In this document: positions 45,720 to 58,630 of the stretch, one piece after another | Layout of the letters: the number at the start of each line of letters is the position of its first letter | How positions within the stretch are numbered: the stretch's first letter is position 1 | Origin: Bryum argenteum | Taxonomy: Eukaryota > Streptophyta > Bryopsida > Bryales > Bryaceae | DNA length: 64,000 nt | Assembly: GCA_037043015.1 (NCBI GenBank) | Contig: CM073321.1 | Span: forward strand, 15,125,001-15,189,000 | Direction of reading: 5' to 3' | Program-made: the position numbers and the translations under genes | The notes under the pieces: model-generated | Seen by the model: the letters and a program-made list of their open reading frames with translations, nothing else | Database searches by the model: none | Told to the model about the DNA's origin: nothing

Positions 45720-47324
45720 GGCTGTGTCTCAAAGACGAGAGAGGTTAGAAAAAAGGCGAGTACGAAGACCGCAAACACCTAAGCGTGGCGGCCGGGCGTC
45801 GGCACGACGATGACGACGGTAGGGACTGGAAGGATTTCCCCCTATCCCTTGCAGCAGTGTGCAAGCCAAGACCTTGGCCTTGGAACAATAGCCTCTCTCA
45901 GTTCTCCTTTGGACCCTTTCTCTTCAGAAGTCACTACTGCCTCGACACACACCATCACTGTGAGATACGTATGTTTACTTACTCCTGCTTCGGTCCACTG
46001 ACCTAACTCTATTCTAACCTTTCTCCGTCTCGTAATGGCCCACCCCACCATATACTCCTCTGTACCTACCTTCGGAATTCTTGGAAGTAAAAATTAAAGT
46101 CCTACAAGTAAATTAGGGGCTTTTTACGATGATTGAGTTGATATACAAACTTAAGTGTGGCTAGCAATCAATAGGGAAATAAAAAATTGATTACCTTGAA
46201 ATGAAGAAGAAAACAAAAACAAGGAATCACGCAATGTCAACCAATTGGATTAAACCTTTAGAATTTAAAGGTCCAATTTGATTGATTGATGGAAATTGCT
46301 CAAGAAAAAACTCTTATTCTATTTTTGTTTGAAGCCTTACAAAAAAAACAACTACAAGGCCATATGCAAATCATTAGATTGCACACCAAATTCTTAATAT
46401 TATACAATGAAGTTTGTAAAGATGTATTATGGCAATGCAAATTTTTTTAATAATCTTTATTTTTGGTAAATTTTGTACGATTTTAGAAAAACTGTACTCT
46501 GTCTCTTTCTTACACATTTAGCAAAAAATACAAGTTGTAAAGAAGTACTAAATAACATTTCCGTGCGATTACACTAAAATTTTGGGATGAACCTAGTTTA
46601 TACAATTAAGCATATACTTCATGGTACTATATGTACAATTGTTTGTCACATAAATGAAATGTAGTTTTTATATAACTAATTGACATTCTATTGGTTTTAA
46701 GCTGCAGATAACAGTCAATTTCTACTTCTCTTTACACTATGATATTTTATGATCACAAGCATATTTATGCATCCTTTATCATTCTTGGAACATCAATTAT
46801 GTGACTATTATATACAAAATTAGTTCATGGATATGAGAATTTGCTATGATTAAGCATGCATACTCAATCTTGATACATGATAGCACATGACTATGGAGCA
46901 AAAGGTTGTTCACAGCCTCTAAGTGTCTTACTTATGGTCGTATCAAGGCAGTTTTTTGAAGTAGAAAACCTTACAAGTCTAGAGAGATGCTTCTAGTAGC
47001 AACCGGTAGCCACTAAGTGGAAAGTTAAGGTAAGTAGGATAGAATTTAGAGAGACTCTTAGATAATACGATGTTTGTAGGAGAAGAAAAAACCATACGCT
47101 TGTTGACCCTTTGCATACCATAGTATTGTGTCCAAGACACATAAATTCAAATTAATGAATATTACAAAATTTGCAACTTTTCCAATTTAAACTCTGAATT
47201 AAAATACACACATAACACAAGAGTGCTCTAGTCTTATAACATAAGCAGTACAACTCTAGCTACTCGTAATAAATAGGAGGTGTATAATAAAAAACAATGT
47301 CCATCTCTATGGAAGTAAGTTAGG
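45720..47324. other. Upstream region of eIFiso4G
   Basis: The first 100-200 bp upstream of the ATG are purine-rich on the coding strand (GACGAGAGAGGTTAGAAAAAAG), as in many plant 5' UTRs. Beyond about 46.08 kb the DNA becomes AT-rich with no gene. I see no convincing TATA box. Confidence 0.45.
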
Positions 47325-50300
47325 TTCAATATGAGAAAACTCTGTTTTTTTTTTGTTTTTTGAAAAAAAAAAATGTATAAGATAGACATTTTGAAGCTTG
47401 TAAGATGTCTTCGTATCTACAATGTTGTCTTAGTGGACATTTCAATGTCTAAGATGACTTGTAAGACCACTTGAAATTGGCAGGGCATTGAGACAGGGAT
47501 GTCTTGAGAAGTGAATTAAGACGTCGTGGTTTTTGGGATGTGTTACAAGACATGGCCGATAACATCAAATTGCTACGTTGCCAAGAATTTTGGTCCAGCG
47601 AGGTGAAAATGTGTCAAAGGTACTATAGGCGAGGTACAAAGCATGATTATTGTTCAAAAAGTAGCTCAATGTGCAGCGCTTTTTAAGAGTGAAAACAAAA
47701 AGACATATCACTTTGCAGAAGTGTTTTTTTTCTCCTTTTGAAAACTATTTTGTAACATGGCAATATTGGAAAGATTAACTTTACAATATTCTCACTATTT
47801 TGTCATTTGTCCATTTTTTATCAAAAATAGAATATAATTCATAATCTAGTAAAAATATACTCTGTAATTTTTAAATATATATAAGCAAATTATAATAATA
47901 TTTCAAAGATAAAATTATCATTCTTTATAAACATTGAAATATGAAAACAGATAAATATTAAGTAATTAAATATCAGTAGAATAATATTAGTCACGAAAAG
48001 TTGATTTTCAAAGTATAAGTAATATTGCCGATATTTAATTCTCAGAAAACATGTGGATATATATGGAAAAAAGTAATTTATAGAGCTTCATCTACATGGC
48101 AAGGAAAACTTGACCTTGGACGACTTGAGAAGTCATACTACATCCTGGCGGATGTTTAATAAGATGACTAACTTACTATGACCACAGTTATGTATAAATG
48201 TCACCGTAGACGTCGAATAAGATGTCTATAAGGATCTCATGTACGACATCTTAGTTAATGTCATTTACCAAGAAGCGGCAATACATAAGGGTGTAACGTA
48301 CTTATCCACTTCTTCCCTTACTTCTCGTCATTTATTTCACCATCACTGTCCCTATTTGTTGCAGGTGTGTTGTAAAACCCTCCCATTGGCATAGGTCTGT
48401 AATTAGGCTTTGGCTATGAGATCTCAAGTTGTAAGCCTTAGAAGTTTAAGTCGTCACCGATGGCAATTCCATTTGTACATCATTCCATGTGCGTGTAAAG
48501 ACATGAGTATGTCCTTCTCAACATCCTTCTAGACACGTGGACATTTGGAATGATGTCTCAAAGTAATGTATGTTTTTACTTTATTCACATCTTTTTATAA
48601 CTTCAACTCCTCCACATACCTTAGGTTTTCCATAACTCATGTCCACTTCAATTTCAAACCTACTGCATAAGGCCGTGGTAGTCGTGCGTCTTTGTATATT
48701 GTAATTTCTTGTCGTGCAACCGCTTGTGAATTGCCTCGATGTTCTTTGTTGGAGCTTGCATACTTGAAACTATGTGAACAAACTCTTGCTTCTTGTTTGG
48801 GTTCACAATGTATGAAGCGTGCGGCATGTAGTACTCATCACCTTTCCAACCTGGGGACTAGAGCTAAATCTCCTCACATGTCTTCAAGTCCTGTAAATCT
48901 TGGCGACTTCCAGGGCTATCGTTCATTTCAAACAAATTCTTGAAAACAAACTATAGGTTTTTCTCAGAGTCCATGACATCCAAAATGTGTTGAACCTTCA
49001 AATGTTGTTAGATAGTTACCACTCACGTCATTAGATCCATAGTCTTCGTCATTCAAGCATCTGTCTATGGGCCACACCAAGGACAACCTTTATACACCTT
49101 ATATGATGGACCAAAAATCAACCTGTACACCACGAAATCTTAATTGCCCATATTAACAACTCGCTTAGGTTGAAGCGTCAAAATCCCACGGGTCGGCTAA
49201 AATCCTGTGCTTCCACACCTTGCCAAAGTTGTCGTAGCTCATTTAATATCTGGCGGAAGTTTAAATCAATATTTGTTGCCGTAGAGGACTGCTTTCTTCA
49301 AATCAATATGCACAATGATATGAAAAACTTCTTCGTAACAAACTACGACTCCAAGTTATAAATCTATACCAATACTAGCCGCAAGGACCGGTTTGTATTG
49401 CTCAACATAAACGGATTGACTCCATAAAGTGCTATAGCAAGTTGCACGTTTTGGTGCTCAAGTCTGAAGATGTCAAACCCAACGTCTATACAAGACCGGC
49501 AAGTACAGATCATATAATTCCATCGTTACTTACTAGTTGGTGTAACTGGTAAACATGATGGAAATCTTCGAAGATTTCCAGAGTCGTTGGAGCTGTGGAA
49601 TGAGAGGAAAGTGTCTTATTAGATTCCAAACACATTACACATGTTCATCACATTGATTGTAGCAGATACAACACTAATTTTTGCTCCTAAATACATTGGC
49701 GTCGTGGCTTCCACGTGCAAGTTCTCGAGTTCATCAACTCTGTTGCTCTCAAATTCATCATTGTCAACCACATTGGGTTCGCCTCGAGCATCTCTCTGTA
49801 GTGCATTACCCAATCCAAAGCATTTATAACTCTGCGCTAGACGTTGTGAAACAGATCGAGTGGTATAACGTCTATGTTGACATCATTTCCTTATAGACAT
49901 CTTCAACAACGTCTTAGGGGACATCTTCAACGCCAGTCGTCCTAGCATCATATATGACATCGTCATCGTATGCAACATCCTCCACCCATAAACCATCTGC
50001 TAGATACTCGCGAGGCATATCACTCCAATTATAGACTTAGTGAGAAATGGGTCTCTGCTATTAGCTGCGAGGTACTCTCTGATGACCGCTGTTCCTTGGT
50101 GTCGACCTCCATGGCAGATTTGGCAAGACTTGTAGAAAAATGATAACCTTTGCGTTGTTGCTTCTCAAAGTTGTGTCTACAGCATAAGATCGTCAAGCAT
50201 GATGTAATGCATTGTACGCTTATCAGCATTATTTTTAATTGTTGCGCCATAGACGGGCCGCTGTGTACTTATTGCTGCAACTTTGATGCGAAGTACAAAA

Positions 50301-50470
50301 AAATATATGATACTATGCTAGAAATCATATTGATCGTAAGGAACACGCAAAAAATGCCACGATGATGACTCCACATTGTTTAAATTTGGCATCATCTACT
50401 GCATAATGTGTACAATGATGTCCATGTACACGGACAAACGTCTATGTTAGTGTAAGATTATAGATGTCAA
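47325..50470 (-). mobile_element. CACTA element relic with TNP2-type transposase
   Basis: The left end (CAATATGAGAAAACTCTG) looks like a mutated CACTATAAGAAA terminus and is followed by AAGATGTC repeats. At about 48840-48660 on the minus strand the words YYMPHASYIVNPNKKQEF and LQYTKTHDYHGLMQ match the 'LKSHDYH-LMQ' passage near the end of TNP2/DUF4218 transposases. At about 49470-49380, VQLAIALYGVNPFMLSNTN matches the 'G-NPF--ST-YS-WPV' region. Frames are broken by many stops. The right end is not found; AAGATGTC-like words persist to about 50.47 kb. Confidence 0.7.
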
Positions 50471-50749
50471 AACAATCGTATACAAAGAAAAATGATAAAA
50501 ATCCAAGAATTCAGTTTACAACAAGTAAGTATCTACTTATATACTAATATCTTTTACTTTGTCTAGCTTTTATTTTAATTAACTCATGGTTAGATTTTAC
50601 ATAAAACTCAATTGGAAGTTGCACACAACTAAGAGTTATGTTAGACTAGCGAGTGTATATCCGAACTTTCAACTAGGCCTTAACCCATAACATATGTCTC
50701 CTCCTCGGCTGCCGCAACTAAGAAGAGAAGATGATATGTGCCCAAGGAA

Positions 50750-53700
50750 GAACTAAGCCCCCATCACGTAACAAGTGCTCATAATCATCCAAGGCCGCTG
50801 CATCTTGCAAATGGCGCAATGGTTCCCAAGTGGGCTCAAGCCAACCAAGTCACTTAACAAGCAATTGCCAACCACGTCCTTGGCGCCGATGTCGTAACAC
50901 TCGTTCAACGGCGTACTCGCCGTCAATATTAGTTGACGCACCTGAAGGGTGTAGTGGGTTGTGCAAAACAATACCAGACTTGTTATCATGTGCCGATATT
51001 GAAGGCAAAGAATCCACTCCTGCCTTCTTAACCAAACTCACATGAAAATCAAGATGAATACTGATCGGTCGTGTTGTATTGTTGTTTTTCAATTTCAACC
51101 ACACATAGTCATCTGGTCGAAAGACCTCGGCTACGGAACGTTGTGCGTTAGATTGACGTTTCTGAGTCCCATAAGCTATTGCCATTGCTGTTTTACCTAT
51201 ATCAGCACAAATACTCCATTGCTCAACTTGCTTGCACCTCTCCTCCGCTAGTGGTAAGGAAGAGTCTTGCTCATGTGCTATGGTAAAATCCATGAGATAT
51301 TAATGAAAGATGTGGGTCATAAAAATTGTTGATATACTTCTAGAGTACGTCATCTGATTATTCAATGCCATCATTGCTATTGGAAAGTCGATAGCCCAAT
51401 TGTCTTGTTGAAATGTAATGAAGATGCGAAGGTATGTCTCAAGCTCTTAATAGGCACGCTTTGTTGCACCGTCCGTCTGTAAATGAAAGGCTGTTGACAA
51501 TCTCCGTAAAATCTTCAGCAATCGACATACTTCTCTCCACATCATACTCACAAATTGACTTCTGCGGTCAAAAACAATTGCGGTCGGTAGTTAGTAATGT
51601 TGAAAAACTTGCTCAAAGAGTTTTTGAGACACATCAATAGCAAGAGTTTCCTTCATTGGAACAACAATGATTGATTTGGACAAACCGTTCGTCACAACTA
51701 AGATATTTGTATAAGTTTTACTTGGTACCAAACTGATAAATAAGTTGATGGGGAGTTCCATCCATATCCGTACGGGAATTTGCAAAGGTTTAATAATCCT
51801 TGCTTTTGCTCTCGCCAAATCTTAGAGTTGCGACAGAGTTTACCATTTTGTACAAATCGTCGAACGTCTTGAGTAATTTTAGGCCGCAAATATTTGCGTG
51901 TAAGCAAGTCGCGTGTCCCTTCACAACCTGGATGTTGTGCCAATGGAAAGTCATGAATAGACTAAATTAATTGCGTTCAAAGTGATCTGTACGACGGTAT
52001 CCATATGCGTCCACGCCACTGTAGCCAATAAGCTCCATCTTCAGAGCATTCACTAATTGTAATCAGTAGGCTCCATTTCTTTGGTAGTCTACATTTGCCT
52101 TCTATTACAGCCTTCCGCATCTTCTAATATGTTGGTTCATTTTTGGTCTAGCATTCTACAATGCAATCATCTCTGCGTGTACAAACGGACATAAAGTACG
52201 TGGTGTCATCATAGACTCTGTAGCCGCAATTTGCTTTGCTGAATATGCATCATTATCTTTTATCCATGCAAATTTTGCGACAACTTTCTAAGCCTTGTCA
52301 TCTCCTTTAGATAGTAGATGATGTCGCTTCATGATCCGATCATCACTCGTAGCAATGAGAGTGTCTTGTTCCCGACAAGAAAGTGCGTCTGACTGAACTT
52401 GCTCTTTTTGGGTTATGCACTATCTTTTAGTTAATGTCACTCAACTCGTAAGCCCAAGGCATTTGCCGCTCTCCCAAATTTTACTTCTTTCTAAAATGAA
52501 CCAAATTATGATGGTCCGACTTTACTTCAAAATGGTGTCCAACAAGCTCTGTACGCAATTTGCGAATGCAACGAACAACTGATAACATCGCTTTGTCATG
52601 AATTGTATAGTTGGATTCTGTTGTACCGTGTTTCTTCAAAAAATTAGCAACCGCATGCCAAAGTCCATCCACCTTTTGCATCAAAGTGTCACCAACCGCA
52701 TTTCCAGAGGAATTACATTCAATTGCCGTTTTCAATCATGGAGTCCATTTTGCTAATACTGACACATTTATTTAAGCTTCCTTCAACTGATCAAATGCAA
52801 ATTGACAATCCAGTGTCCAATTGAAAGGTTGGTCTTTTCGCGTCAATTGAGTAAGTGGTTCTGCAATATTTGACTATCCATCTATAAATTTTTAATGATA
52901 ATTGCAAAAGCCCAAAAAACCACGAACTTCTTTCACTTTTGTTGGCGGCTCCCATTTCCGAATGGCTTCAAGTTTCTCGGGGCCGGCCCGCAACCCCTTA
53001 CCTGTTTCCACCAACTATCAAAGATACTTAATGATACTAGCTTCAAACTCAGTTTTGTAGAAACGAAGTTGAAGCTTTGCGTTAGCAAGTTTGCAAATGA
53101 TCCTAAGTACATCGTCGGGGTGTTCTTTTCTCTATCATTATAAATGACCACGTCATCTATATATGGAGAGCAACATACATCTAATTCGTCTCAAAATACC
53201 TAGTTGATGTATCGCTCAAATGTTGCGGGTGCACTAGTGAGTCCAAATGGTGAGACTAACCACTCGTATAGACCAAAACGTGTGTTGTACGCCTTCTTCC
53301 ACTCATCACCTTATTTAACTCGTATTCAATGAAATGTGGAGATGACATCAACCTTCGAGATGTACTTAGCTGCAGCAATAGTTCTCAGTATCTTGTCAAT
53401 GCGTGCGATCATATAATTTTCCTTTCGACTTATCTCATTCAATTGACAATAATCAACACGAAATCGTAATCTTCCACCAGACTTTTTGACAAATATCACC
53501 GGGGCTGCTGCACGCAAATTGCTAACACTAATGAATTTGTTGTTTAAATTTTTTGTAAGAGTATTGCGTAGTACCAATAGCTGATCCTTAGACATTTGGT
53601 ATAATGGCATTGTAGAGATGTTGTCATTGGTCTTTCCTTCAACAAGAATGATTTCGTAATCAATCACTTTCATGTGTGGCGGCAACAACTTGAATTGATC

Positions 53701-54560
53701 AAAATATCAGTGTATACACCAGCCCGGTCAAGATTTTTATGTAGACGCCAACTTTTCAACTTCAAAAACTTACCTACACGCTTCAGACTAGGTCTTTTGT
53801 TAGAAGCTTATCAATTTCCAACACCATCTCAGAGTTGAAAGTCTCGACTTCTTTGACCTCCTCTATGACATGATTATTCTTCCTTTTTGATGCGCGCACT
53901 TTCGAAATTTTCTTTGCGTCTTCCTTTTTAATCTTTTCTTGGGCATCACCCTTCTTTGACGAATAGTCATTTGCTCGGTAGCTACGCTTTAAACATAAAA
54001 AACATTGACCTTCTTGTCAGCACTTCTTTTGCTAATCTAGCGTCAGGCGTCTTTGAAGCTTTTCTATCTGCACCGTAGGCGTCCAATCCATCTCATCTCC
54101 ATCCCGCCACATGCGATTTGCGATCGCCATCACAGTTGCACAACCTTTTTCATATTAAAGGCAGTCAAATTGAGAACCAACAGCCAACAATGTTGCACAA
54201 ACGTGTCGTAGAGAACATACGTGATGGGTCCAATCTTCGCGCGTTGCATCTCTAAGTTAAGAGCACCTCAAAGATATCCAATCTTCACTATGACGGGAAC
54301 CATGGTAAGCCGACTTTCACCAAGCTCGTTTTCAAACTTAGGCAAAAAAATCGAAAATTATTTTCTGCCCTGGTTCATTGCATGAAGCCTATTCAACGCC
54401 CACGCCACTACATTCGGGTCGATGAAAACGCTGTCAAGATGGTGAACAAACGTTCTTGCATCACAACCCGGTTGGTTTTGGTAGAATGATACTCCCGACA
54501 ACTGCGCTTTTGCCTCCATTCTAGACAACAAATACGTCGCTTGGTCTTGGCGTGTCCCGA
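50750..54560 (-). mobile_element. Ty3/gypsy chromovirus relic
   Basis: Minus-strand order from high to low coordinate: gag-like part (about 54560-53800, with a degenerate zinc-knuckle region), reverse transcriptase start (53688-53326, with AAAPVIFVKKSGGRLRFRVD), RNase H (52735-52481, with YTIHDKAMLSVVRCIRKLR), integrase (51943-51591) and a C-terminal chromodomain (about 50970-50860, EYAVERVLRHRRQGRGWQLL). The order gag, RT, RNase H, integrase, chromodomain defines a chromovirus. Every part has stops or frame changes, and no LTR pair is evident. It is dead. Confidence 0.8.
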
Positions 54561-55200
54561 GTACCGCCTTATTAATTCAAAGCTTATTTTTTGCTTTGAC
54601 CTTCCACATCAGGTAGCCTTTCCAACTACCATCAAACCTCGAAATGTCCGGCAATCAATTACGCAATGTAGAAGCGGTAATGCTATAGTGCTCTTGTTGC
54701 AATGCTTGCGGCATCATGTGTAACAAAGATGGACCATCCAATCGCTTTTCAGCCTATTGAAAAGCAGCAAGTTGCAAAAGCAACGTCATAATCTCTCATC
54801 GATAGTCCTCGTTCGTGTATTCGTGCTGCAATTGGATATAATGTTAGTTTCTCTTTAGAGTTTTCTTTGCTTAATTCCTTATGTTGTGGATAAAGAACGT
54901 TTTTGATATGGTAGCTTAAGTGTCAACTGGTAAGAAACCTTGTCAAGGTGGAGGCGTAGGTGATAGAGATCTTGGGATCTTTGTTGTGCAAAGAAAACAA
55001 GGTAGTTGCAAAAGAAGAGAGTAAGGTGATCAAGAGAGAGATGTTTGACAAGTGCAAGAAGCTGTACTAGAAAGTAGTGAAGATTTGGTTATTATCACTT
55101 CAACACCTTAGGCGATACAAATTTTGAAATATCATATGGGCAACGTTTTTGAAGTTCATAGAAATGGTGTGTTAGTAGATTGTATGAATTATCTATTTGT
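54561..55200. other. Spacer between two gypsy elements
   Basis: No supported gene. The segment from about 54.84 kb may be the body of the damaged 5' LTR of the plus-strand element that follows. Confidence 0.4.
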
Positions 55201-55204
55201 GATC

Positions 55205-56430
55205 ACTTAGGAGTTGGCGTCTTTCTTGGTGTTGTTCGTGTTCTTGTTCTGTTAATCCGAGTTCTTGTTAGTTTCTGTTCCGAATATCCTTTAATCTCTC
55301 CGTGTCCTTGACAGTTTGTCGAGACTATACACATCCTTGATATCAGAGCTAGTTCCTTCTTGTTCGAGGGTAGATTACCCCCTACTCAAAGACATACTAG
55401 CGCGTCAGAGGTTGCGAATTACCATCCTCTAAACCAATATTGTCTTCTGTATACTCATCTTTTTCTTCTCCTACTTAGTATGGTTGGAGGTCCCGACGGA
55501 TTTACAAAGCAACTATCAGAGATTCAAGCCACGTTGAAACTTCAATTCCAAGCTGCACATGAGTCTTACAAGGCGTCTGCAGATAAATTTCGGAACGAGG
55601 CACCTAGTTTCAAGATTGGAGATAAGGTATGGCTGCTTCAACAGAACATTAAGACCAAGCAACCGTGTGATGAGTTGGACTATCGAAGATTGGAACCATT
55701 TGTCATCGAGAAACAAATCAATCCAGTGGCGTACCTGCTAGAGTTACCAGCTGCTATGAAGGTACATCCAGTCTTCCACGTGTCTTTGTTGGAATCTTAT
55801 CGCGAGTCGACTTTTCCTGGAAGAGCGCAGAGGCCGCCATCTAGTATCAAAATTGAGAACCAAAAAAAATATGAGGTGGATACAGTATTAGATTCATGAC
55901 ACAGAAGGGAAAAATTGGAGTATTTTGTGCATTAGAGCGGCTACAATATCAATGAAAGAACGTAGGAGGATGCCGAAAATCTTGCCAACGCGCTGGAAAA
56001 GGTACAGGAATTTATCAACGATACCCTCATTAGCCTAAGCCATCCCAACAATAGCTTCTCTCTGACGCTTGTCTACCCAGGAAAATAAAAGGGGAGAGAG
56101 TACACCACCATGATTGACAGTATTGCTTCTCGAAGACCTCGAAGTTAGAAGGGGAGGTGATGTCACGGACATACATTAGAAATTTCTGAAAGATTGAGAA
56201 GCGTCTCGAAGCGTCTCGGAAGTCGCTTGAGAAGTCTCGGAAGAAGCTTCCTATCTGGTAGTATATATAGGAGCCGAGGCTGAAGGGTTCTTTAGTCTCG
56301 ATATCACATCCCTTGGAGTTCTCACCTTTCTTGGTGTTGTCTGTGTTCTCATTTTGTTAATCCAAGTTCTTGTTAGTTTTTGTTCTGAATATCCTTGTGT
56401 CTCTCCGTGTCCTTTACAGGTTTGAGAATC
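55205..56430 (+). mobile_element. Internally deleted Ty3/gypsy LTR element
   Basis: The end of a 5' LTR (about 55205-55335) shares TCTTGGTGTTG, GTTAATCC-AGTTCTTGTTAG and CTCTCCGTGTCCTT with 56310-56430. TATCAGAGCT at 55341 fits a primer binding site for initiator Met tRNA. Then comes integrase C-terminal coding sequence (55480-55899: FKIGDKVWLLQQNIKTK and HPVFHVSLLESYR), a polypurine tract AGAAGGGGAGG at 56147-56157 and a 3' LTR starting TGATGTCACG at 56158. Gag to most of integrase has been lost, so it is non-autonomous and inactive. Confidence 0.75.
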
Positions 56431-58630
56431 CCTTTTGTAATAGTTGACTAGAGTTTTGGTGTATTATTGATGTCGTAGGACAAGCTGCATATAAAGAGTG
56501 AAGGAAACAATGTTTCTCTGTTTTGGATAAAATCACTTTTATATTAATTTCCAAATTAAGTCAATTTTTTGTCGTGAAAATTACACAACCATACAATGAA
56601 TTATGAATAAACGGTAACCTTTTCAAAAAGAAAGCTTTTCTTTTTGAGTTTCAAACTTGGAGTATGTTTTACCGATAAAAGGCAATTATTGGAAATAAAA
56701 AAGAATCTTATATTATGGAATTAAGATCTTAAGATGAAGACTAAAACCTTTTGAGTTGGGAGATTTTTAATTCAAGTAACTCTAGTATTGGATTTGAAAT
56801 GATGTTTTATATTAAAAAGAGGGAATAAGTGGATAATTTTTTAAGGCGGCTCAATTTTTACACTGGATAGCAAGGGGAGCTTAATGTTGCCGGGGGGCAG
56901 TGAGCACATTTCAATTTTGCCACCAAGTAGTAGGGGGTCTTTTTTGCAGGAGTCTCTCCTGCCTCATTGCAATCTGTTACTCTACATTCCACACTGACTC
57001 TTGCACTTCACTTCTCGGGCTTCAGCAATTCTGTAATTTTGCGATTCCGCTATTCGGCGCACTTCGATTTTTCACCCACAGTTGCGCTCACACATTTTGG
57101 CCACTCTCTACCCTCTCATGCCCTTGGGCCACCTTCTACGCGAGTTACGAAGCTTTAGGGTTTTCCGAGGTGCGCTTTTGGAGCTTTGTGTTTGTATTAC
57201 CTTTGTTTTTGTTTGAATTCCGAGCATGTTTGCGTGTGCTTATGCTTTCGGTATGAATGTCCTTTCTCTTTAAAATTCCAAAGTGATTGATTTTTCAAAC
57301 TTTTGCACAACCGCAAGAATCGTTGCACTGTATCCTATTAGTTTAATGTCAAGTTAGCTTTATGCCACTTTTGCTCAAATATTTACAGGATTTTAGCTTG
57401 ATTCGTACTAAATCAATATTCTTCCTCACATTAAAGCAAATTCTTATCAAACTCGAGGCTACAATTTTGCTTGAAGTCAACGAAACCACTACTTAATAGA
57501 GTCAATTTAGCTCAAATCAAGCTAAATGTTCTCCAAATCTACTACACTAGTCTTGTAAAATTGAGTCAATTTAATAAAATCTCTTTATTTAGTTCAAATC
57601 AAGCTAATTATTATCAAGATCTACAACAATCTACTCCTCTAAACACATCAGAGAAGTTAATTTTGGGGGAAACCACCGGTGTGAGCGTTGAGCGGTGAGC
57701 GGTAAAGTTTGAGCGGTAAGGAAAAAAAAATTTAAAGTTAATGGCCCTATTACCATGGAATGGGTGGTTTAGAATTTTTGAAATGGTCCTTTTTAGGCAT
57801 AAAAGTACCCAAAACCGTGGACATAGGTCATACAATTTTTCAAAAAGTATCCACACTTGTAAGTTTAAATAAAAGTTAATTAAATTATAGACTAGCATCA
57901 TTATGTGTAACCAACACAATTCAAATCATATCCAAAATATAAACCGAAATTTGGGATGATCCATTTAGGTAATCAATAAGTTTAATTTATCGACAGTAAG
58001 CTTTAGAGACTAATTAGGGCTGACGTCATCAATTGCGTATTGCACTTGTTAGAATTATATGTAAATGCTTCGGCATATATTATCTGAAAATTATCACTAC
58101 ACGTCGTCTTTCCGTGTCTCCTTGTAAGGTGTACGAAAAGACATTCACGTGGCATTGCAGTGGTCCGAGTTCGATTCTCCTCGGCCTCGTTTGAGCGTTG
58201 CACTGCGTCTTAAATCAGCTATCCTGAGCTATACAAATACTGCACTATAGCCCCTACCAACATTGGCAAAATTCAATCACTCCAATGGAAATAAAAAAAG
58301 ACCTTCTCAAACTTTTAGTCTGCATTTAGTTTAGAACTTAAGCATTTACATACACCGGTGCATCGAAATTGGAGATTAAGAAGTTACATCAAAATTAGGG
58401 CTGACGTCTTCATTACAGGCAAGCATGGCTTTAGATTACATTGTAGTGAGAGACTTAGAGTCTTACTTGAAACACTTAGTGTAGCTTAAGCTATAAACGA
58501 TAATCACAATAAATAAATATATAAAACCATGTATATTGAAAAACACAAATACATGCTATAGCAGTAATAGATCGAGGTAAACGAATACTCTAGTACCATG
58601 TCCAGTACCTATCAGAAAACAAATCACACT
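56431..58630. other. Gene-poor region with two decayed family 1 palindromes
   Basis: No supported coding gene. The open frames at 56900-57256 have no family. Two diverged family 1 palindromes lie at 57503-57612. A T-loop-like GAGTTCGATTC occurs at about 58167 but does not fold as a tRNA. Confidence 0.45.
57503..57612. repeat. Two decayed family 1 palindromes
   Basis: Copies at 57503-57529 and 57586-57612 have the core TTTAG(C/T)TCAAATCAAGCTAA in place of the consensus core. The shared changes turn both CpG sites into CpA and the central G into A. They are the only family 1 copies seen far from genes A and D. Confidence 0.6.

Noticed and set aside
41069-48310. One large CACTA element carrying eIFiso4G
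   Set aside because: The two CACTA ends are in the same orientation and not inverted, so they cannot be the two termini of one element.
58120-58200. tRNA gene or SINE (GAGTTCGATTC resembles a B box / T loop)
   Set aside because: No acceptor stem, D arm or anticodon arm can be paired around it, and no A box is placed correctly.
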